Shown one piece after another: positions 16,098 through 24,043 of a stretch of 64,000 bases of DNA (positions within the stretch are counted from its first letter, which is position 1; every line of letters starts with the position of its first letter). This stretch comes from Clostridia bacterium (GTDB lineage Bacteria > Bacillota > Clostridia > Lachnospirales > Lachnospiraceae). The notes beneath the pieces were generated by a model. The model was not told the DNA's origin, made no database searches, and worked only from the letters and a program-made list of their open reading frames with translations. A program made the translations under genes and the position numbers. The stretch spans positions 1 through 64,000 of the forward strand of contig CAJTIM010000004.1 of assembly GCA_910576325.1 (NCBI GenBank), read 5' to 3'.

Positions 16098-17458
16098 GAA
16101 AATTGCTGAGAAGAGGATTTTTAATTCTGGTTGTTACCGCCCTGTGTGCGGCCGGAGCTGAGAAGTATATGCATCGGACAGAGGAAGAGGATGTCCGGGC
16201 CGTTATGAAATTTGTCATACCAAAGAAGACGGAGCAGGAGATACGTCTGCTGGCTGTAGACCGGACGAAGGAAGAGGCGGAGCTTCCAGTGGTGTTTGAC
16301 TACCGTAAGGAAGGGCGGGCTTCCGGTGTGCGGGATCAGTCTCTTTTTGAAACCTGCTGGGCCTTTGCTTCGCTGTCGGCTCTTGAGACGGCGCTTTTAC
16401 CTCAGGAGAGCCTTGATTTTTCCCGGGATCATTTAAGTTATCACAACAGCTTTGATATGGAGCCGGACGAGGGCGGATCCTACATTATGTCAGTAGCTTA
16501 TCTGACTGCATGGCAGGGGCCTGTCTTGGAAGAGGATGATCCTTACGGGGATCATATTTCACCCGAAGGGCTTGAAGCCGTGAAGCATGTTCAGGAGGTA
16601 CGCATGCCGGCGGATAAGGATTATCAGGCCATAAAGCAGACCGTTTATCTTCACGGAGGAGTGGAAAGCTCCCTGTATGTGGATTTCTCGGATCCCAGAG
16701 AGAAGTCGGAATATTTTAACCGGGAGAATTACAGCTATTGCTATGAAGGGGCGGAGCAGCCGAATCACGATGTGGTGATTATTGGCTGGGACGATGATTA
16801 TCCGGCTGACAATTTCAATACGGGTGCTCCGGGAAACGGCGCGTTTATCTGTCAGAACAGCTGGGGAACGGCTTTTGGAGATGGGGGCGTTTTTTATGTG
16901 TCCTATTATGATACGAATATCGGGAAATACAATGTGGCATTTATCGGAGTAGAGCCTGCTGACAATTATGATGTCTTATATCAGTCCGATTTGTGCGGCT
17001 GGTGCGGCCAGGTGGGGTATAATTCCGATAAAGCCGCCTTTGCGAATGTGTATACGGCTACGGGTGAGCAGCAGATCCGGGCCTTTGGATTCTATGCCAC
17101 GGGCGGCGATACGGAATACAGGCTGGCGGTCAGGACAAACTTTACGGACAAGGAGGAGCTCTCCGGGATAGAATATGTGCAGTCGGGATATCTTCAGTAT
17201 CCGGGCTTCTATACCATAGAACTGGAGGAGCCGGTAACGGTGCGTGAGGGAGAACGCTTTGCCGCCGTAGTGGAGATTATGACTCCGGAGGCGGTATGCC
17301 CCATTGCGGTGGAATATGCCTCCGAGGAGATTGGAAGAGCCGTATATTTGGGTGACGGAGAGGGGTATATCAGCGCGGATAACAGGCATTGGGAGCACGT
17401 GGAGCAGGAGCAGTCCAGCAATCTCTGTCTGAAGGTATACGGAGATATTATGGATTAA
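16094..17458 (+). CDS. Exported papain-like (C1A) cysteine protease
   Basis: A 454-residue protein. Residues 1-20 are a basic plus hydrophobic export signal or anchor. The catalytic set of peptidase family C1A is complete: oxyanion Gln82, nucleophile Cys88 (ETCWAFASL), His225 (PNHDVVIIGWDDD) and Asn255 (CQNSWGTAFGDGG). There is no cathepsin-type inhibitory propeptide; the N-terminal ~65 residues are short. The C-terminal ~170 residues are beta-rich and resemble the lectin-like domain that follows C1 domains in clostridial proteins. No LPXTG or cell-wall repeat is seen. Expected role: extracellular or wall-side proteolysis. Coupling to an rRNA methyltransferase gene is unexpected. Confidence 0.87.
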   Translation: MRKLLRRGFLILVVTALCAAGAEKYMHRTEEEDVRAVMKFVIPKKTEQEIRLLAVDRTKEEAELPVVFDYRKEGRASGVRDQSLFETCWAFASLSALETALLPQESLDFSRDHLSYHNSFDMEPDEGGSYIMSVAYLTAWQGPVLEEDDPYGDHISPEGLEAVKHVQEVRMPADKDYQAIKQTVYLHGGVESSLYVDFSDPREKSEYFNRENYSYCYEGAEQPNHDVVIIGWDDDYPADNFNTGAPGNGAFICQNSWGTAFGDGGVFYVSYYDTNIGKYNVAFIGVEPADNYDVLYQSDLCGWCGQVGYNSDKAAFANVYTATGEQQIRAFGFYATGGDTEYRLAVRTNFTDKEELSGIEYVQSGYLQYPGFYTIELEEPVTVREGERFAAVVEIMTPEAVCPIAVEYASEEIGRAVYLGDGEGYISADNRHWEHVEQEQSSNLCLKVYGDIMD

Positions 17459-17582
17459 GACGGTAATACTGCTTACGGCGTATAAATCAAACCGCAGGCA
17501 TACACGGAGGCAGATTGAATTGAAGCGGAATATATTGCAAGGCTACCGGCTGCGGAGTTATCGGTAAGATTATAAGGAATAT

Positions 17583-17600
17583 TTCGGAACCGGAATGGAG
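17583..17600 (+). repeat. Recurrent leader motif, site 1 (before rdgB)
   Basis: TTCGGAACCGGAATGGAG ends 7 bases before the rdgB ATG; its GGAG serves as the ribosome-binding site. Related copies lie before four other genes. Confidence 0.55.
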
Positions 17601-17607
17601 AAGCACA

Positions 17608-18210
17608 ATGTTTGATAAGATTATTTTTGCAACGGGAAATGAAGGAAAGATGAGGGAGATTCGTATGATCCTGGAGGATTTGGGGACGGAGGTTCTCTCG
17701 CTGAAGGAGGCCGGGATCACCCTTGAGGTTCAGGAGGATGGGGAAACCTTTGAGGAAAATGCGGTGATTAAGGCCAGAGCCGTGATGGAGGAGACGAAGG
17801 CATTGGTGCTGGCGGATGATTCCGGACTGGAGATTGATTATCTCAGCGGGGAGCCCGGAGTATATTCTGCCCGCTATATGGGAGAGGATACTTCCTATCG
17901 GATTAAAAATCAAAATCTCATCGAACGCCTGGAGGGAGTGCCTGAGGAAAAACGTACGGCCCGCTTTGTATGCGTTATCGCAGCGGCATTTCCCGACGGA
18001 CGTATTTTGACGGCCAGAGGAACCATAGAAGGAATCATAGGCTATGAAGAGCGGGGAGAGGGCGGCTTCGGCTATGACCCCATTTTCTGGCTCCCGGAGT
18101 ATGGCTGCTCCACAGCGGAGCTGACCATGGAAAAAAAGAATGAGCTGAGCCACAGGGGAAAGGCTTTGCGGGCCATTAAGGACGAATTGAAAAGAGCTAT
18201 GGGAGTCTGA
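17608..18210 (+). CDS. rdgB: XTP/dITP (non-canonical purine NTP) pyrophosphatase
   Basis: A 200-residue RdgB/HAM1-family enzyme. It hydrolyses XTP, ITP and dITP to monophosphates, keeping deaminated purines out of nucleic acids. Family motifs are all present: IIFATGNEGKMREI at the N-terminus, ADDSGLEIDYLSGEPGVYSARY near residues 68-89, and GFGYDPIFWLPEYG plus HRGKALRA near the C-terminus. Length is typical. The phosphodiesterase gene follows after 18 bases, so the two are probably co-transcribed, a common pairing in Clostridia. Confidence 0.95.
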   Translation: MFDKIIFATGNEGKMREIRMILEDLGTEVLSLKEAGITLEVQEDGETFEENAVIKARAVMEETKALVLADDSGLEIDYLSGEPGVYSARYMGEDTSYRIKNQNLIERLEGVPEEKRTARFVCVIAAAFPDGRILTARGTIEGIIGYEERGEGGFGYDPIFWLPEYGCSTAELTMEKKNELSHRGKALRAIKDELKRAMGV

Positions 18211-18228
18211 GGAGAGGAAAAGAGCGGA

Positions 18229-18714
18229 ATGAAGATTTTGATTGTCAGTGATACACATGGAAGAGATACCACACTTAAGCATCTGCTGGCGCAGGTAAAG
18301 CCGATTGATATGCTGATCCATTGCGGGGACGTGGAGGGCAGCGAAGACTATATCCGGGGAATGGCGGACTGCCCCGTTCACATAGTGGCGGGAAATAACG
18401 ATTTCTTCTGTGAACTGCCAAAGGAGGAGGAATTTCTCATTGGGAAATACCGGGTGCTGCTGACACATGGCCATTATTATTACATTACCATGGGAACACA
18501 GATGATCAAGGAGGACGGCAGGGCCAGAGGCTTTGACATTGTGATGTTCGGCCATACCCACCGGCCCTATCTGGAGCAGGATAAGGATATTGTGGTTCTG
18601 AATCCGGGAAGCCTTTCCTACCCCCGCCAGGAGGGACGGAAGCCCAGTTATATCCTGATGGAACTGGATCGGGAGGGGCAGGCACATTTTACAATTAATT
18701 ATATAAAAAAATGA
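18229..18714 (+). CDS. yfcE: YfcE/MJ0936-family metallophosphodiesterase
   Basis: A 161-residue single-domain calcineurin-like phosphoesterase. The five metal-binding blocks are visible: VSDTHG (residues 5-10), HCGDVEG, AGNND, THGH and GHTHRP. Family members hydrolyse phosphodiesters with two Mn or similar ions; the natural substrate is generally unknown. It follows rdgB closely. The tRNA promoter -35 box begins at the stop codon, so termination of this operon must happen within the tRNA region or be weak. Confidence 0.9.
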   Translation: MKILIVSDTHGRDTTLKHLLAQVKPIDMLIHCGDVEGSEDYIRGMADCPVHIVAGNNDFFCELPKEEEFLIGKYRVLLTHGHYYYITMGTQMIKEDGRARGFDIVMFGHTHRPYLEQDKDIVVLNPGSLSYPRQEGRKPSYILMELDREGQAHFTINYIKK

Positions 18715-18743
18715 TTGACATTTAAAAAATCGTATAGTACAAT
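18715..18743 (+). promoter_or_regulatory. Promoter of the second tRNA cluster
   Basis: TTGACA (18715-18720), 17-base spacer, TACAAT (18738-18743), 40 bases upstream of tRNA-Pro. Confidence 0.85.
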
Positions 18744-18782
18744 ATAACATGCGTCACGAAAGGATGCGGAGGTGAACAGCTT

Positions 18783-18857
18783 CGGGGTGTGGCTCAGCTT
18801 GGCTAGAGCGCCTGGTTTGGGACCAGGAGGTCGCAGGTTCGAATCCTGTCACCCCGA
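18783..18857 (+). tRNA. tRNA-Pro (TGG)
   Basis: Acceptor CGGGGTG pairs with CACCCCG; anticodon loop TTTGGGA gives TGG. Confidence 0.95.
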
Positions 18858-18862
18858 TTGAT

Positions 18863-18933
18863 GCGGGTGTAGTTCAATGGTAGAACACCAGCCTTCCAAG
18901 CTGGACACGTGGGTTCGATTCCCATCACCCGCT
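18863..18933 (+). tRNA. tRNA-Gly (TCC)
   Basis: Acceptor GCGGGTG pairs with CACCCGC; anticodon loop CTTCCAA gives TCC. Confidence 0.95.
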
Positions 18934-18976
18934 TGCACTCAGCAAGGTGCTTTTGGATTTGGTCATGTGATCATTT

Positions 18977-19050
<74 letters not shown>

Positions 19051-19072
19051 TTGCCGGTTTTCTTGGCATTAT

Positions 19073-19147
19073 GGTGGGTATAGCGCAGTTGGTTAGCGCG
19101 CCAGATTGTGGCTCTGGAGGCCAAGGGTTCGAATCCCTTTATCCACC
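19073..19147 (+). tRNA. tRNA-His (GTG)
   Basis: Acceptor GTGGGTA pairs with TATCCAC, and the extra 5' G (19073) faces discriminator C, the hallmark of tRNA-His. Anticodon GTG. Confidence 0.95.
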
Positions 19148-19163
19148 CTTGCGAAAGCAATTT

Positions 19164-19235
19164 TGGGCTATCGCCAAGCGGTAAGGCACAGGACTTTGAC
19201 TCCTGCATTCGCTGGTTCAAATCCAGCTAGCCCAG
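19164..19235 (+). tRNA. tRNA-Gln (TTG)
   Basis: Acceptor TGGGCTA pairs with TAGCCCA; anticodon loop CTTTGAC gives TTG. Confidence 0.95.
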
Positions 19236-19276
19236 TCAGGGCAGCATAAGACAGGTCCTGTATTTTATCAAGAGAT

Positions 19277-19349
19277 GGAGCATTAGCTCAGTCGGTAGAG
19301 CACTTGACTTTTAATCAAGTTGTCCGGGGTTCGAATCCCCGATGCTTCA
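19277..19349 (+). tRNA. tRNA-Lys (TTT)
   Basis: Acceptor GGAGCAT pairs with ATGCTTC; anticodon loop CTTTTAA gives TTT. A hairpin (about 19354-19386) separates it from the next tRNA. Confidence 0.95.
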
Positions 19350-19409
19350 TGAAAAAGGCCGTAAGCAATGAAAGTTGTTTACGGTCTTGTGATATCATTT
19401 CTAAGTTAA

Positions 19410-19490
19410 GCGGATATGGCGGAATTGGCAGACGCGCCAGATTTAGGTTCTGGTGGTAACCCCGTGCAGGTTCAAGTCCTGTTATCCGCA
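19410..19490 (+). tRNA. tRNA-Leu (TAG)
   Basis: Class II tRNA. Acceptor GCGGATA pairs with TATCCGC; anticodon TAG. Last gene of the cluster. Confidence 0.95.
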
Positions 19491-19493
19491 TAC

Positions 19494-19537
19494 ATAAGGG
19501 ATTTCAAGGCACCGGATCTTGAGATCTCTTATTTTTA
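19494..19537 (+). terminator. Terminator of the second tRNA cluster
   Basis: ATAAGGGATTTCAAG pairs with CTTGAGATCTCTTAT (two wobble or mismatch positions) and is followed by a T run. Confidence 0.8.
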
Positions 19538-19627
19538 TGGGGCTGCGGCTTGCCGTTTCCGGTAAAATGGGATAAAATAAGAATGAATATATGGAGTAAG
19601 TATAGGAGCTGAAAGAAAAGGAGAAAG

Positions 19628-20716
19628 ATGATGAAGATTCAACTGAGAGAAGCAATGTTTTCCGATAAGGAACATCTGTTTTTGGAGGATGGGGCTTTGA
19701 AGGCTTATCTGTTTCGCTATGACAGCGGCGTTTGTGCGGTGAAGCTGGAGAATGAAAAGGGTCATATCATTGTACTTCCGTATCAGGGGCAGATGGTTTG
19801 GGATGCTGTTTTTTGCGGCCGCTCCCTGAAGATGAAAAATGCCTGCATTATGCCGAAGTTTCGGGGGGAATTTCGGGATACCTACGGCTGCTACGTGATG
19901 CATTGCGGGATTCTGCGCATGGGCTGCCCCTCGGAGCAGGATACCCATCCCCACCATGGCGAGCTGCCGTATGTTACCTACGATAAGGCGGCTATTGTGT
20001 CAGGCGAGGATGAAAAGGGCCGTTTTCTGGCAGTTACGGGGCTGTACGAATACTATAAGGTGTTTGATAACCATTATGCGGCCCGGCCCATGACAAAGCT
20101 TTATGAAGGCTCGACGCTTCTGGATATTATTCTGGAGATTGAAAATCTGGGAAGCGCCCCCATGGATCTTATGTATCAGTGCCATATCAACAATGCCACG
20201 GAGGTGGGGGCAAGGATCTATCAGACGCTTCCCTGGGATAAGGAGCATATGTCAGCGAGAGTCAGTATTCCGCAGTACAGCGAGGTGGACCCGAAGTTTT
20301 TGGCGCTGATGGAGCGGGTACAAAAGGATGTGAGTGCAACTCAGGCGGTGGGAGCCGATGATGTCTATGATCCGGAGCTTGTAATGTTCCTGCGCAATCC
20401 CACAAAGGATGCGGACGGCTTTGTACATTACCTCTATGTTCATACGGACGGCAGCGCGGATTATACCGCTTATGATGCAAATGTACTGCCCTGCGGAGTG
20501 CGCTGGATGGTACATCACAAGGACTGGCAGGCTATGGGAATGGCGCTTCCGGGAACTGCGGAGCCGGAGGGATATCTTGCGGAAAAGGAGAAGGGAAATG
20601 TCAGGAAGCTTCCGGGAAAAGCAAAATGGAGATCAGTAATTACGGCGGGCTATCTTTCCGCAGATGAAGCCGCGGAGAAGAAAAATCAGATTGAACAGAT
20701 TATGGGAGGACATTAA
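19628..20716 (+). CDS. DUF4432 / galactose-mutarotase-like protein
   Basis: A 362-residue protein of the DUF4432 group, with the beta-sandwich fold of aldose 1-epimerases. Supporting segments are YQGQMVWDAVFCGRSLKMKN near residues 50-70, the histidine-rich HPHHGELPY near 105-113, and YQCHINNATEVG near 183-194. In mutarotases, paired His and a Glu interconvert sugar anomers; which residues act here is uncertain. The binding protein-like length fits the family. The BtpA-family gene starts 5 bases after its stop, so the pair is one transcript, suggesting sugar or nucleoside salvage metabolism. No transporter is adjacent. Confidence 0.75.
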   Translation: MMKIQLREAMFSDKEHLFLEDGALKAYLFRYDSGVCAVKLENEKGHIIVLPYQGQMVWDAVFCGRSLKMKNACIMPKFRGEFRDTYGCYVMHCGILRMGCPSEQDTHPHHGELPYVTYDKAAIVSGEDEKGRFLAVTGLYEYYKVFDNHYAARPMTKLYEGSTLLDIILEIENLGSAPMDLMYQCHINNATEVGARIYQTLPWDKEHMSARVSIPQYSEVDPKFLALMERVQKDVSATQAVGADDVYDPELVMFLRNPTKDADGFVHYLYVHTDGSADYTAYDANVLPCGVRWMVHHKDWQAMGMALPGTAEPEGYLAEKEKGNVRKLPGKAKWRSVITAGYLSADEAAEKKNQIEQIMGGH

Positions 20717-20721
20717 ACAAT

Positions 20722-21552
20722 ATGGAAAGACTGGACAAGATATTTGCAAATAAGAAACCAATCATCGGCATGGTACATCTCAGGCCGCTTCCGGGCTCCC
20801 CGCTGTATGATCCCGCGCAAATGGGAATGAAGCGGATTCTGGAGATTGCCAGGGAAGAGGCAAAGCAGCTGGAGGACGCAGGCGTAGACGGCGTGCAGGT
20901 AGAGAACATGTGGGATATTCCCTATTTACAGGGAGAGAAAATCGGACCGGAAACCGTGGCGGCAATTGCCGTAGGAGTACATGAGGTGGTAAATGCCGTG
21001 TCGATTCCCGTAGGTGCGGAATGTCATATGAACGGCGGCGATAAGGCATTGGCCTGTGCGGTAGCAGGGGGAGCCCGCTGGGTGCGTGTTTTTGAGTGGT
21101 GCAATGCATTCATTTCACAGTCCGGTTATATTGAGGCTATAGGCGGGCAGCTGGCCAGAATGCGCAGCCATTTAAAAGCGGAGGATATTGCATTTTTGTG
21201 TGATGTAAATGTGAAGCATGGAAGCCATTTTATCATTCATGACAGAAGTGTGGAGGAGCAGGCCATGGACATTGAGGCTCAGGATGGCGACGCAGTCATT
21301 GTTACCGGCTTTGATACGGGAATGCCTCCCAGCGTAGATAAGGTGGAAAGCTGCAAGAAGCGTGTGAAGCTTCCGATTTTTCTTGGAAGCGGACTGAGCA
21401 CGGAGAATATCCCGGAGCTTTTGGGGTGTGCGGACGGAGCAATCGTGGGCAGCTATTTCAAAGAGGGCGGGAATTGGAAGAATCCGATTGACAACAAGCG
21501 TGCCCGTGAATTTATGAAAGAGGTTGAGAGGCTTCGAAAAGAACAGCCATAA
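20722..21552 (+). CDS. BtpA/SgcQ-family TIM-barrel protein
   Basis: A 276-residue BtpA-family protein. Landmarks are KPIIGMVHLRPLPGSPLYD at the N-terminus, DAGVDGVQVENMWDIPY near residues 52-68, GGARWVRVFEWC, DVNVKHGSHF, VTGFDTGMPPS and GSGLSTENIPELLGCADGAIVGS. This is a phosphate-binding TIM-barrel arrangement. Plant and cyanobacterial members affect photosystem I assembly, but non-photosynthetic members such as SgcQ lie in sugar or nucleoside gene clusters and their reaction is not firmly known. Co-transcribed with the mutarotase-like gene. A strong terminator follows. Confidence 0.85.
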   Translation: MERLDKIFANKKPIIGMVHLRPLPGSPLYDPAQMGMKRILEIAREEAKQLEDAGVDGVQVENMWDIPYLQGEKIGPETVAAIAVGVHEVVNAVSIPVGAECHMNGGDKALACAVAGGARWVRVFEWCNAFISQSGYIEAIGGQLARMRSHLKAEDIAFLCDVNVKHGSHFIIHDRSVEEQAMDIEAQDGDAVIVTGFDTGMPPSVDKVESCKKRVKLPIFLGSGLSTENIPELLGCADGAIVGSYFKEGGNWKNPIDNKRAREFMKEVERLRKEQP

Positions 21553-21555
21553 GAT

Positions 21556-21600
21556 GAAAAAGACGGCAGGCATTCCAATATGAATTGCCTGCCGCCGCTT
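21556..21600. terminator. Shared bidirectional terminator
   Basis: GGCAGGCATTC pairs with GAATTGCCTGCC with one bulge. The T run is best on the minus strand, ending the gene at 21606-22520, but it also closes the plus-strand operon. Confidence 0.8.
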
Positions 21601-21605
21601 TGTGA

Positions 21606-22520
21606 TTATCTGCGGTCAATATGATCGTGAAATACTTCCTTAGGCCGCTCCATCAGCTGCTCGGGCTTGGAAATACCGCTTTTGATATGCTTAAAGCCGA
21701 TGGCATAGACAAAGCCGTCACAGATGCGCTCATCTACCACGAATTTCATATTCAGATAGGTTTTGCGGCGAAGGCGGCCTTCCCGATCGAGCTCGTGAAC
21801 CGTTTCCCTGCTTCCGATGGCGCCGAAGATAGAGATGGTGCCGAATTCATAAATATGGTGGTATACGGGCTGCATACCGATAGAACCCATATTTGTGATA
21901 AAGAAGCTGGAGTGAAAGGGACTTAAAGCGGTAATTTTTGCGGGAATCCAGCCGTAGCGATCCAGAAGCTTTAACAGGGAAAAAACGAAGCTGATAAGCC
22001 AGCCGGGAATCAGAGCCAGCGCCACTTCAAGCCTGTCAAAGTCATTCTTGTTTTCATCCTCCATTACCTTCTTAGTGCGGTCAATGGGATTGGCCAGGGC
22101 TTCAATCTCCGCGGCTACCTCCGGCAGCGTCGCATCCATCTCGAAGCGCGGCATAATGGTGGTACGCTCGCTGTCACGCTGCATTCCCTTCATTACAACC
22201 ATGGAACCCTTCATTTCGTTGCGGGCATAGATATTATTTCGCTGAATAAAACGGTTAAGCTCCGGAACCTGGGAATACGTGCGCACGATAGCGGCAAAGA
22301 CAATGTGATACAGGGTAAGCCCGGGAATCTCGCTCCTGCGCATTTTGTGGAGAAATTCCTGGGTGTGGGTAATGTCGATGCGATCCTCAAACAATACCCA
22401 GCTGTCAGATTTGCTTCTCATTATATACGGAATCAGCTTTCCCATGGGATCCAGATTCCTTACAAGAAAACCGTCGTGCCGATCACCGAAACGGCGTTTT
22501 CTTCCCTCTAATGGTTTCAT
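21606..22520 (-). CDS. Acyltransferase-fold protein related to 2-oxoacid dehydrogenase E2, altered active site
   Basis: A 304-residue protein with the chloramphenicol acetyltransferase/E2 catalytic fold. Support includes the SxxFFITNMGSIGM segment, the DR-rich FGAIGSRETV strand and the C-terminal NMKFVVDERICDGFVYA. In true E2 enzymes the last motif is DHRxxDG with catalytic His. Here the His is Glu (DERICDG), so ordinary acyl transfer is doubtful. There is no lipoyl or E1-binding domain and no dehydrogenase genes nearby. A Trp/Leu-rich segment (ALIPGWLISFVFSLLKLL) may contact membrane. Similar orphan proteins are common in Lachnospiraceae, but I know no proven function. Confidence 0.75.
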   Translation of the reverse strand: MKPLEGRKRRFGDRHDGFLVRNLDPMGKLIPYIMRSKSDSWVLFEDRIDITHTQEFLHKMRRSEIPGLTLYHIVFAAIVRTYSQVPELNRFIQRNNIYARNEMKGSMVVMKGMQRDSERTTIMPRFEMDATLPEVAAEIEALANPIDRTKKVMEDENKNDFDRLEVALALIPGWLISFVFSLLKLLDRYGWIPAKITALSPFHSSFFITNMGSIGMQPVYHHIYEFGTISIFGAIGSRETVHELDREGRLRRKTYLNMKFVVDERICDGFVYAIGFKHIKSGISKPEQLMERPKEVFHDHIDRR

Positions 22521-22581
22521 TCACACTTCCTCCTTCGTATACGGTTATTTTACATGAATTAGGAAATGCTTGTCAACCGGA

Positions 22582-22620
22582 AAGCCGGTATTGAAAAAAG
22601 ATACCGGTTTATGATATAGT
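22582..22620 (+). promoter_or_regulatory. Promoter with embedded inverted repeat, before the lipoprotein-pyrC operon
   Basis: TTGAAA (22591-22596), 18-base spacer, TATAGT (22615-22620). AAGCCGGTAT (22582-22591) and ATACCGGTTT (22601-22610) form an inverted repeat over the -35 and spacer, an operator-like arrangement. Confidence 0.6.
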
Positions 22621-22642
22621 AGGGGAGTTAGGAGGCTTAAGG

Positions 22643-24043
22643 ATGAACAATTGGAAAAGAATAACGGCCCTTGTTATGAGCGGAATGCTTGTGCTGGGGA
22701 TGAGCGGCTGTAAGGGAAAAGCGCCTGAGAGCGATGACATAGAGATAGAGGCAGTTGAGGAGCCTGCGGCAGAGGAGCCGGAGGAGGATGCGGAGGTGGT
22801 TTCCGATCTGGAGGCCAGTATTAACTGGTGGACATATCCGATTTTTGTTCAGGATGAGGGACAGGAGGACGGCGTCTATGAGCAGAGCCTGATTCAAAAG
22901 TTTAATAAGAAATATCCCAATATTCAAGTGAATCTTCGTATGCTGGATTATACGGAGGGGCCTGGTGAGATTCAGGGCCTGATTGAAGGAGAGGGTCTGG
23001 AACTGCCGGATGTGCTGCTGGACGAGCCCGGGCGTATCGGAAGCTATGCCAAGGCGGGCGTGCTTGCAAATCTGGACGGCATGTTCACGGATGAAGTGAC
23101 ATCCGATATGGCGAGTCAGGGGATTTTAAGCGCCTGCCGCAGCGGAGGTGCTTATGTGATGTATCCTATGAGCGGTTCTAACTATGTGATGGCATTCAAC
23201 CGCAGCATGATTGAGGCGTCAGGAGCCATTGAGCTGATGAACCGGGAGGGGGCGTGTACCTGGACGACGGAAGCCTTCGAGCAGGTTTTGGAGCGGCTTG
23301 GCGAATCGGAGATGAACGGCGGAATCCTCTATTGCTCCGGAATCGCAGGGGATTATGCTTCCCGTTCCTTTTTGACGAATCTCTATGACGGGACCTTGAT
23401 GAATGAGGATGGGACAGCCTATATTATGAACAGTGAGGCGAATCAGCAGGCACTCACAAAGGTAAAGGAGTGGATGGAGAAGGGGTGGCTTTTGAATGGC
23501 TCCGGTTCCTCCGGTGCGGATGCGGTAACTTCTTTTGTGAGCGGAGAGAATTCCTTCTGCCTTCTTTGGAGCCTGCCGCAGGCGTTAAGCAATGCGGAGA
23601 CCTTGGCCGGGAACGGAGTGGAGGTTGTGGTGATGCCGTATCCGTCGGCGGACGGTATTCCAAGCCTGGAGTATATGCTGAACGGCTTTTGCATTTTCAA
23701 GACAGAGGATGAGAGCCGGGAGGAGGCCGCGCGCTGTCTGGTGGACTTTCTGTGCAATGACGAAAGTGTGGCTGCGGAAAATGTGGTCCGGAGCGGAGCG
23801 TTTCCGGTCCGTACCTCCATGGGAGATGTGTATGGCGGCAATGAGGACGCTTTGCTCTATGAGGCCCTTCTGCCCTACAGCGGAACCTATTATAACCATG
23901 TGGAGGGATTTGAGGAAATGCGGGTATACTGGTATCAGATGCTGGCAGAGATTCTGAATGGAGAATACAGCGTCAAGGATTCCACGGAAAGCTTTGTGGA
24001 ATATGCCAATAAGACCTTAGAGCCGAAAGAGGAAGAGGAATGA
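22643..24043 (+). CDS. Extracellular solute-binding lipoprotein (ABC sugar-receptor type)
   Basis: A 466-residue receptor. It has a signal peptide with lipobox LGMSGC (Cys ~23) and an acidic linker (EEPAAEEPEEDAEVV). The mature part is a family-1 solute-binding fold: INWWTYPIFVQDEG, LIQKFNKKYPNIQVNLRMLDY, LPDVLLDEPGRIGSYAKAGVLANLDG and later SFVSGENSFCLLWSLPQAL. Such receptors usually deliver oligosaccharides to ABC importers, yet no permease or ATPase gene is nearby. The stop overlaps the pyrC start (ATGA). The ligand is unknown; nucleobase or sugar are both possible. Confidence 0.87.
   Translation: MNNWKRITALVMSGMLVLGMSGCKGKAPESDDIEIEAVEEPAAEEPEEDAEVVSDLEASINWWTYPIFVQDEGQEDGVYEQSLIQKFNKKYPNIQVNLRMLDYTEGPGEIQGLIEGEGLELPDVLLDEPGRIGSYAKAGVLANLDGMFTDEVTSDMASQGILSACRSGGAYVMYPMSGSNYVMAFNRSMIEASGAIELMNREGACTWTTEAFEQVLERLGESEMNGGILYCSGIAGDYASRSFLTNLYDGTLMNEDGTAYIMNSEANQQALTKVKEWMEKGWLLNGSGSSGADAVTSFVSGENSFCLLWSLPQALSNAETLAGNGVEVVVMPYPSADGIPSLEYMLNGFCIFKTEDESREEAARCLVDFLCNDESVAAENVVRSGAFPVRTSMGDVYGGNEDALLYEALLPYSGTYYNHVEGFEEMRVYWYQMLAEILNGEYSVKDSTESFVEYANKTLEPKEEEE

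Noticed and set aside
17473..18750. A 425-codon open frame on the minus strand opposite rdgB and yfcE
   Set aside because: It has no ribosome-binding site or known domain, and both plus-strand genes are well-supported enzymes with intact motifs. A long antisense frame is common in such codon usage.
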